A DNA stretch of 64,000 nt, from assembly GCA_032622095.1 (NCBI GenBank), contig CP136062.1:142000351-142064350 (forward strand), given 5' to 3'. The notes under the pieces were generated by a model, which was not told the origin of the DNA, made no database searches, and worked only from the letters and a program-made list of their open reading frames with translations. Of the stretch, positions 56,461 to 64,000 are shown piece after piece. Numbering within the stretch: position 1 is the first letter of the stretch; every line of letters starts with the position of its first letter. The stretch is from Siphonodentalium dalli (taxonomy: Eukaryota > Mollusca > Scaphopoda > Gadilida > Siphonodentaliidae). The position numbers and the translations under genes are program-made.

Positions 56461-58899
56461 ACGTTATGGGCTCGGCCACACGATACCTTGATACGACATA
56501 TAAACCACACTCACGTTATGGGCTCGGCCACTCGATACCTGGATACGACATATAAACCACACTCACGTTATGGGCTCGGCCACACGATACCTGGATACGA
56601 CATATAAACCACACTCACGTTATGGGCTCGGCCACACGATACATGGATACGACATATAAACCACACTCACGTTATGGGCTCGGCCACACGATACATGGAT
56701 ACGACATATAAACCACACTCACGTTATGGACTCGGCCACACGATACCTGGATACGACATATAAACCACACTCACGTTATGGGCTCGGCCACACGATACCT
56801 GGATACGACATATAAACCACACTCACGTTATGAGCTCGGCCACACGATACCTGGATACGACATATAAACCACACTCACGTTATGAGCTCGGCCACACGAT
56901 ACCTGGATACGACATATAAACCACACTCACGTTATGAGCTCGGCCACACGATACCTGGATACGACATATAAACCACACTCACGTTATGGGCTCGGCCACT
57001 CGATACCTGGATACGACATATAAACCACACTCACGTTATGGGCTCGGCCACACGATACCTGGATACGACATATAAACCACACTCACGTTATGGGCTCGGC
57101 CACACGATACCTGGATACGACATATAAACCACACTCACGTTATGGGCTCGACCACTCGCTACCTGGATACGACATATAAACCACACTCACGTTATGGGCT
57201 CGGCCACACGATACCTGGATACGACATATAAACCACACTCACGTTATGGGCTCGGCCACACAATACCTGGATACGACATATAAACCACACTCACGTTATG
57301 GGCTCGGCCACTCGATACCTGGATACGACATATAAACCACACTCACGTTATGGGCTCGGCCACACAATACCTGGATACGACATATAAACCACACTCACGT
57401 TATGGGCTCGGCCACACGATACCTGGATACGACATATAAACCACACTCACGTTATGGGCTCGGCCACTCGATACCTGGATACGACATATAAACCACACTC
57501 ACGTTATGGGCTCGGCCACACGATACCTGGATACGACATATAAACCACACTCACGTTATGGGCTCGGCCACACGATACCTGGATACGACATATAAACCAC
57601 ACTCACGTTATGGGCTCGGCCACACAATACCTGGATACGACATATAAACCACACTCACGTTATGGGCTCGGCCACACGATACCTGGATACGACATATAAA
57701 CCACACTCACGTTATGGGCTCGGCCACACGATACCTGGATACGACATATAAACCACACTCACGTTATGGGCTCGGCCACTCGATACCTGGATACGACATA
57801 TAAACCACACTCACGTTATGGGCTCGGCCACACGATACCTGGATACGACATATAAACCACACTCACGTTATGGGCTCGGCCACACGATACCTGGATACGA
57901 CATATAAACCACACTCACGTTATGGGCTCGGCCACACAATACCTGGATACGACATATAAACCACACTCACGTTATGGGCTCGGCCACACGATACCTGGAT
58001 ACGACATATAAACCACACTCACGTTATGGGCTCGGCCACACGATACCTGGATACGACATATAAACCACACTCACGTTATGGGCTCGGCCACTCGATACCT
58101 GGATACGACATATAAACCACACTCACGTTATGGGCTCGGCCACACAATACCTGGATACGACATATAAACCACACTCACGTTATGGGCTCGGCCACACGAT
58201 ACCTGGATACGACATATAAACCACACTCACGTTATGGGCTCGGCCACTCGATACCTGGATACGACATATAAACCACACTCACGTTATGGGCTCGGCCACT
58301 CGATACCTGGATACGACATATAAACCACACTCACGTTATGGGCTCGGCCACACGATACCTGGATACGACATATAAACCACACTCACGTTATGGGCTCGGC
58401 CACACGATACCTGGATACGACATATAAACCACACTCACGTTATGAGCTCGGCCACACGATACCTGGATACGACATATAAACCACACTCACGTTATGAGCT
58501 CGGCCACACGATACCTGGATACGACATATAAACCACACTCACGTTATGGGCTCGGCCACTCGATACCTGGATACGACATATAAACCACACTCACGTTATG
58601 GGCTCGGCCACACGATACCTGGATACGACATATAAACCACACTCACGTTATGGGCTCGGCCACTCGATACCTGGATACGACATATAAACCACACTCACGT
58701 TATGGGCTCGGCCACACGATACCTGGATACGACATATAAACCACACTCACGTTATGGGCTCGGCCACTCGATACCTGGATACGACATATAAACCACACTC
58801 ACGTTATGGGCTCGGCCACTCGATACCTGGATACGACATATAAACCACACTCACGTTATGGGCTCGGCCACACGATACCTGGATACGACATATAAACCA

Positions 58900-59530
58900 C
58901 ACTCACGTTATGGCCTCGGACACACGATACCTGGATACGACATATAAACCACACTCACGTTATGGGCTCGGCCACACGATACCTGGATACGACATATAAA
59001 CCACACTCACGTTATGGCCTCGGCCACTCGATACCTGGATACGACATATAAACCACACTCACGTTATGGGCTCGGCCACACGATACCTGGACACGACATA
59101 TAAACCACACTCACGTTATGGGCTCGGCCACACGATACCTGGATACGACATATAAACCACACTCACGTTATGGGCTCGGCCACACGATACCTGGATACGA
59201 CATATAAACCACACTCACGTTATGGCCTCGGACACACGATACCTGGATACGACATATAAACCACACTCACGTTATGGGCTCGGCCACACGATACCTGGAT
59301 ACGACATATAAACCACACTCACGTTATGGCCTCGGCCACTCGATACCTGGATACGACATATAAACCACACTCACGTTATGGGCTCGGCCACACGATACCT
59401 GGACACGACATATAAACCACACTCACGTTATGGGCTCGGCCACACGATACCTGGATACGACATATAAACCACACTCACGTTATGGGCTCGGCCACACGAT
59501 ACCTGGATACGACATATAAACCACACTCAC
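58900..59530 (+). repeat. 6-unit (312-bp) tandem duplication
   Basis: GGCCTCGGACAC (58912/59224), a GGCCTC...CACTCG unit and CTGGACACGAC (59087/59399) recur in the same order at 312 bp. Confidence 0.85.
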
Positions 59531-59629
59531 GTTATGAGCTCGGCCACACGATACCTGGATACGACATATAAACCACACTCACGTTATGGGCTCGGCCACA
59601 CGATACCTGGATACGACATATAAACCACA

Positions 59630-60150
59630 CTCACGTTATGGGCTCGGCCACTCTATACCTGGATACGACATATAAACCACACTCACGTTATGGACTCGGA
59701 CACACGATACCTGGATACGACATATAAACCACACTCACGTTATGGGCTCGGACACACGATACCTGGATACGACATATAAACCACACTCACGTTATGGGCT
59801 CGGCCACTCGATACCTGGATACGACATATAAACCACACTCACGTTATGAGCTCGGCCACACGATACCTGGATACGACATATAAACCACACTCACGTTATG
59901 GGCTCGGCCACTCTATACCTGGATACGACATATAAACCACACTCACGTTATGGACTCGGACACACGATACCTGGATACGACATATAAACCACACTCACGT
60001 TATGGGCTCGGACGCACGATACCTGGATACGACATATAAACCACACTCACGTTATGGGCTCGGCCACTCGATACCTGGATACGACATATAAACCACACTC
60101 ACGTTATGAGCTCGGCCACACGATACCTGGATACGACATATAAACCACAC
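59630..60150 (+). repeat. 5-unit (260-bp) tandem duplication
   Basis: The ordered set CACTCTATACC (59651/59911), GGACTCGGACAC, GGCTCGGAC, CACTCG and GAGCTC repeats at 260 bp. One later substitution (GGACGCACG at about 60010) distinguishes the second copy. Confidence 0.85.
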
Positions 60151-63100
60151 TCACGTTATGGGCTCGGCCACACAATACCTGGATACGACATATAAACCAC
60201 ACTCACGTTATGAGCTCGGCCACACGATACCTGGATACGACATATAAACCACACTCACGTTATGGGCTCGGCCACACGATACCTGGATACGACATATAAA
60301 CCACACTCACGTTATGGGCTCGGTCACACGATACCTGGATACGACATATAAACCACACTCACGTTATGGCCTCGGCCACTCGATACCTGGATACGACATA
60401 TAAACCACACTCACGTTATGGCCTCGGACACACGATACCTGGATACGACATATAAACCACACTCACGTTATGGGCTCGGCCACTCGATACCTGGATACGA
60501 CATATAAACCACACTCACGTTATGGGCTCGGCCACTCGATACCTGGATACGACATATAAACCACACTCACGTTATGGGCTCGGCCACACGATACCTGGAT
60601 ACGACATATAAACCACACTCACGTTATGGGCTCGGCCACACGATACCTGGATACGACATATAAACCACACTCACGTTATGGGCTCGTCCACACGATACCT
60701 GGATACGATATATAAACCACACTCACGTTATGGGCTCGGCCACACAATACCTGGATACGACATATAAACCACACTCACGTTATGAGCTCGGCCACACGAT
60801 ACCTGGATACGACATATAAACCACACTCACGTTATGGGCTCGGCCACTCGATACCTGGATACGACATATAAACCACACTCACGTTATGGGCTCGGCCACA
60901 CGATACCTGGATACGACATATAAACCACACTCACGTTATGGGCTCGGCCACACGATACCTGGATACGACATATAAACCACACTCACGTTATGGGCTCGGC
61001 CACACGATACATGGATACGACATATAAACCACACTCACGTTATGGGCTCGGCCACACGATACCTGGATACGACATATAAACCACACTCACGTTATGGGCT
61101 CGGCCACTCGATACCTGGATACGACATATAAACCACACTCACGTTATGGGCTCGGCCACTCGATACCTGGATACGACATATAAACCACACTCACGTTATG
61201 GGCTCGGCCACTCGATACCTGGATACGACATATAAACCACACTCACGTTATGAGCTCGGCCACTCGATACCTGGATACGACATATAAACCACACTCACGT
61301 TATGGGCTCGGCCACACGGTACCTGGAAACGACATATAAACCACACTCACGTTATGAGCTCGGCCACACGATACCTGGATACGACATATAAACCACACTC
61401 ACGTTATGAGCTCGGCCACACGATACCTGGATACGACATATAAACCACACTCACGTTATGGGCTTGGCCACACGATACATGGATACGACATATAAACCAC
61501 ACTCACGTTACGGGCTCGGCCACTCGATACCTGGATACGACATATAAACCACACTCACGTTATGGGCTCGGCCACTCGATACCTGGATACGACATATAAA
61601 CCACACTCACGTTATGGGCTCGGCCACACGATACATGGATACGACATATAAACCACACTCACGTTATGGGCTCGGCCACACGATACCTGGATACGACATA
61701 TAAACCACACTCACGTTATGGGCTCGGCCACTCGATACATGGATACGACATATAAACCACACTCACGTTATGGGCTCGGCCACTCGATACCTGGATACGA
61801 CATATAAACCACACTCACGTTATGAGCTCGGCCACTCGATACCTGGATACGACATATAAACCACACTCACGTTATGAGCTCGGACACACGATACCTGGAT
61901 ACGACATATAAACCACACTCACGTTATGGGCTCGGCCACACGATACCTGGATACGACATATAAACCACACTCACGTTATGAGCTCGGACACACGGTACCT
62001 GGATACGACATATAAACCACACTCACGTTATGGGCTCGGACACACGGTACCTGGATACGACATATAAACCACACTCACGTTATGAGCTCGGCCACTCGAT
62101 ACCTGGATACGACATATAAACCACACTCACGTTATGGGCTCGGCCACTCGATACCTGGATACGACATATAAACCACACTCACGTTATGGGCTCGGCCACA
62201 CGATACCTGGATACGCCATATAAACCACACTCACGTTATGGGCTCGGCCACACGATACCTGGATACGACATATAAACCACACTCACGTTATGGGCTCGGC
62301 CACACGATACCTGGATACGACATATAATCCACACTCACGTTATGGGCTCGGCCACACGATACCTGGATACGACATATAAACCACACTCACGTTATGAGCT
62401 CGGCCACACGATACCTGGATACGACATATAAACCACACTCACGTCATGGGCTCGGCCACTCGATACCTGGATACGACATATAAACCACACTCACGTTATG
62501 GGCTCGGCCACACGATACCTGGATACGACATATAAACCACACTCACGTTATGGGCTCGGCCACTCGATACCTGGATACGACATATAAACCACACTCACGT
62601 TATGGGCTCGGCCACACGATACCTGGATACGACATATAAACCACACTCACGTTATGAGCTCGGCCACACGATACCTGGATACGACATATAAACCACACTC
62701 ACGTTATGGGCTCGGCCACACGATACCTGGATACGACATATAAACCACACTCACGTTATGGGCTCGGCCACACGATACCTGGATACGACATTTAAACCAC
62801 ATTCACGTTATGGGCTCGGCCACACGATACCTGGATACGACATATAAACCACACTCACGTTATGGGCTCGGCCACTCGATACCTGGATACGACATATAAA
62901 CCACACTCACGTTATGAGCTCGGCCACTCGATACCTGGATACGACATATAAACCACACTCATGTTATGGGCTCGGCCACACGATACCTGGATACGACATA
63001 TAAACCACACTCACGTTATGGGCTCGGCCACACAATACCTGGATACGACATATAAACCACACTCACGTTATGGGCTCGGCCACACGATACCTGGATACGA

Positions 63101-64000
63101 CATATAAACCACACTCACGTTATGGGCTCGGCCACACGATACCTGGATACGACATATAAATCACACCACGTTATGGGCTCGGCCACACGATACCTGGATA
63201 CGACATATAAACCACACTCACGTTATGGGCTCGGCCACACGATACCTGGATACGACATATAAACCACACTCACATTATGGGCTCGGCCACACGATACCTG
63301 GATACGACATATAAACCACACTCACGTTATGGGCTCGGCCACACGATACCTGGATACGACATATAAATCACACTCACGTTATGGGCTCGGCCACACGATA
63401 CCTGGATACGACATATAAACCACACTCACGTTATGGGCTCGGCCACACGATACCTGGATACGACATATAAACCACACTCACGTTATGGGCTCGGCCACAC
63501 AATACCTGGATACGACATATAAACCACACTCACGTTATGGTCTCGGCCACACGATACCTGGATACGACATATAAACCACACTCACGTTATGGGCTCGGCC
63601 ACACGATACCTGGATACGACATATAAACCACACTCACGTTATGGGCTCGGCCACACAATACCTGGATACAACATATAAACCACACTCACGTTATGGGCTC
63701 GGCCACACGATACCTGGATACGACATATAAACCACACTCACGTTCTGGGCTCGGCCACTCGATACCTGGATACGACATATAAACCACACTCACGTTATGG
63801 TCTCGGCCACACGATACCTGGATACGACATATAAACCACACTCACGTTATGGTCTCGGCCACACAATACCTGGATACGACATATAAACCACACTCACGTT
63901 ATGGTCTCGGCCACACGATACCTGGATACGACATATAAACCACACTCACGTTATGGGCTCGGCCACACGATACCTGGATACGACATATAAACCACACTCA

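Larger units (their letters stand above)
6597..64000 (+). repeat. Giant 52-bp satellite array, about 1,104 units, open at right edge
   Basis: An uninterrupted head-to-tail array. The unit at 6597-6648 equals the consensus (16 A, 16 C, 10 G, 10 T; 50% GC; four CpG). Unit starts (AAACC) at 6597 and 63989 are 57,392 bp apart, equal to 1,104 x 52 minus 16. The length variants I can find sum to the same -16: fourteen single deletions, one 2-nt and one 10-nt deletion, and five 2-nt insertions. Most units differ from the consensus at 0-3 positions. Recurrent variants are CACGTT to CACATT (position 14), GGGCTC to GAGCTC (20), GGTCTC or GGCCTC (21), GGTTCGG (22), GGTCAC or GGACAC (27), CACTCG (31) and CACACAATA (33). 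All units have the same orientation, and no transposon or unique DNA interrupts them. No coding potential: 52 is not divisible by 3 and TAA recurs on both strands. Chromosomal role unknown. Confidence 0.99.

Noticed and set aside
6597-64000. CRISPR array
   Set aside because: The 52-bp units are contiguous with no unique spacers, and the context is eukaryotic.
6597-64000. Telomere, rDNA spacer or CENP-B-box centromeric satellite
   Set aside because: No telomeric hexamer, no rRNA sequence, and no match to the canonical CENP-B box in the unit. A centromeric role is neither supported nor excluded.

Overview
The window is eukaryotic genomic DNA, most likely from an invertebrate animal. Three things point that way: a non-LTR retrotransposon with an endonuclease-reverse transcriptase of the CR1/L2/Jockey type, a second eroded LINE fragment, and an enormous short-unit satellite array. 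No bacterial gene organisation, host protein-coding gene, tRNA or rRNA could be supported. The species cannot be named from the sequence.

Layout. Positions 1-2140 are non-coding spacer with small repeats, a diverged duplication (516-600 and 798-890) and a probable relic of a LINE C-terminus (about 1848-2024, + strand). Positions 2141 to at least 5642 hold a LINE on the minus strand. Its 3' end is marked by four AGGAT pentamers (ATCCT on the element strand) and an 11-bp perfect hairpin in the 3' UTR. Its long ORF encodes an AP-type endonuclease and a reverse transcriptase and is broken by a single in-frame TAA (3474-3476) inside the conserved GVP-x-G-S-I-L-G-P region of the RT. Positions 5643-6596 are A+T-rich spacer.

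From 6597 to the end of the window (57.4 kb, 90% of the sequence) there is one uninterrupted head-to-tail array of a 52-bp unit. The unit at 6597-6648 is identical to the consensus. Unit phase at the two ends, together with every length variant I could find (net -16 nt), gives 1,104 complete units plus 12 nt, and the array runs off the right edge. Units differ mainly by single substitutions at a few recurrent positions (14, 20, 21, 22, 27, 31, 33). These markers reveal nested higher-order structure: tandem duplications of 5, 6, 20, 35 and 119 units, a dispersed 8-unit block, an alternating dimer region, and a four-unit marker block present five times.

Function. Nothing in the array codes for protein. 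The unit length is not a multiple of 3 and stop codons recur, so the short ORFs in it are artefacts of repetition. The array is best described as a young, actively homogenised satellite. Whether it is centromeric, subtelomeric, sex-linked or simply heterochromatic cannot be decided here. The LINE is probably no longer autonomous because of its stop codon. No evidence links the LINE mechanistically to the array.
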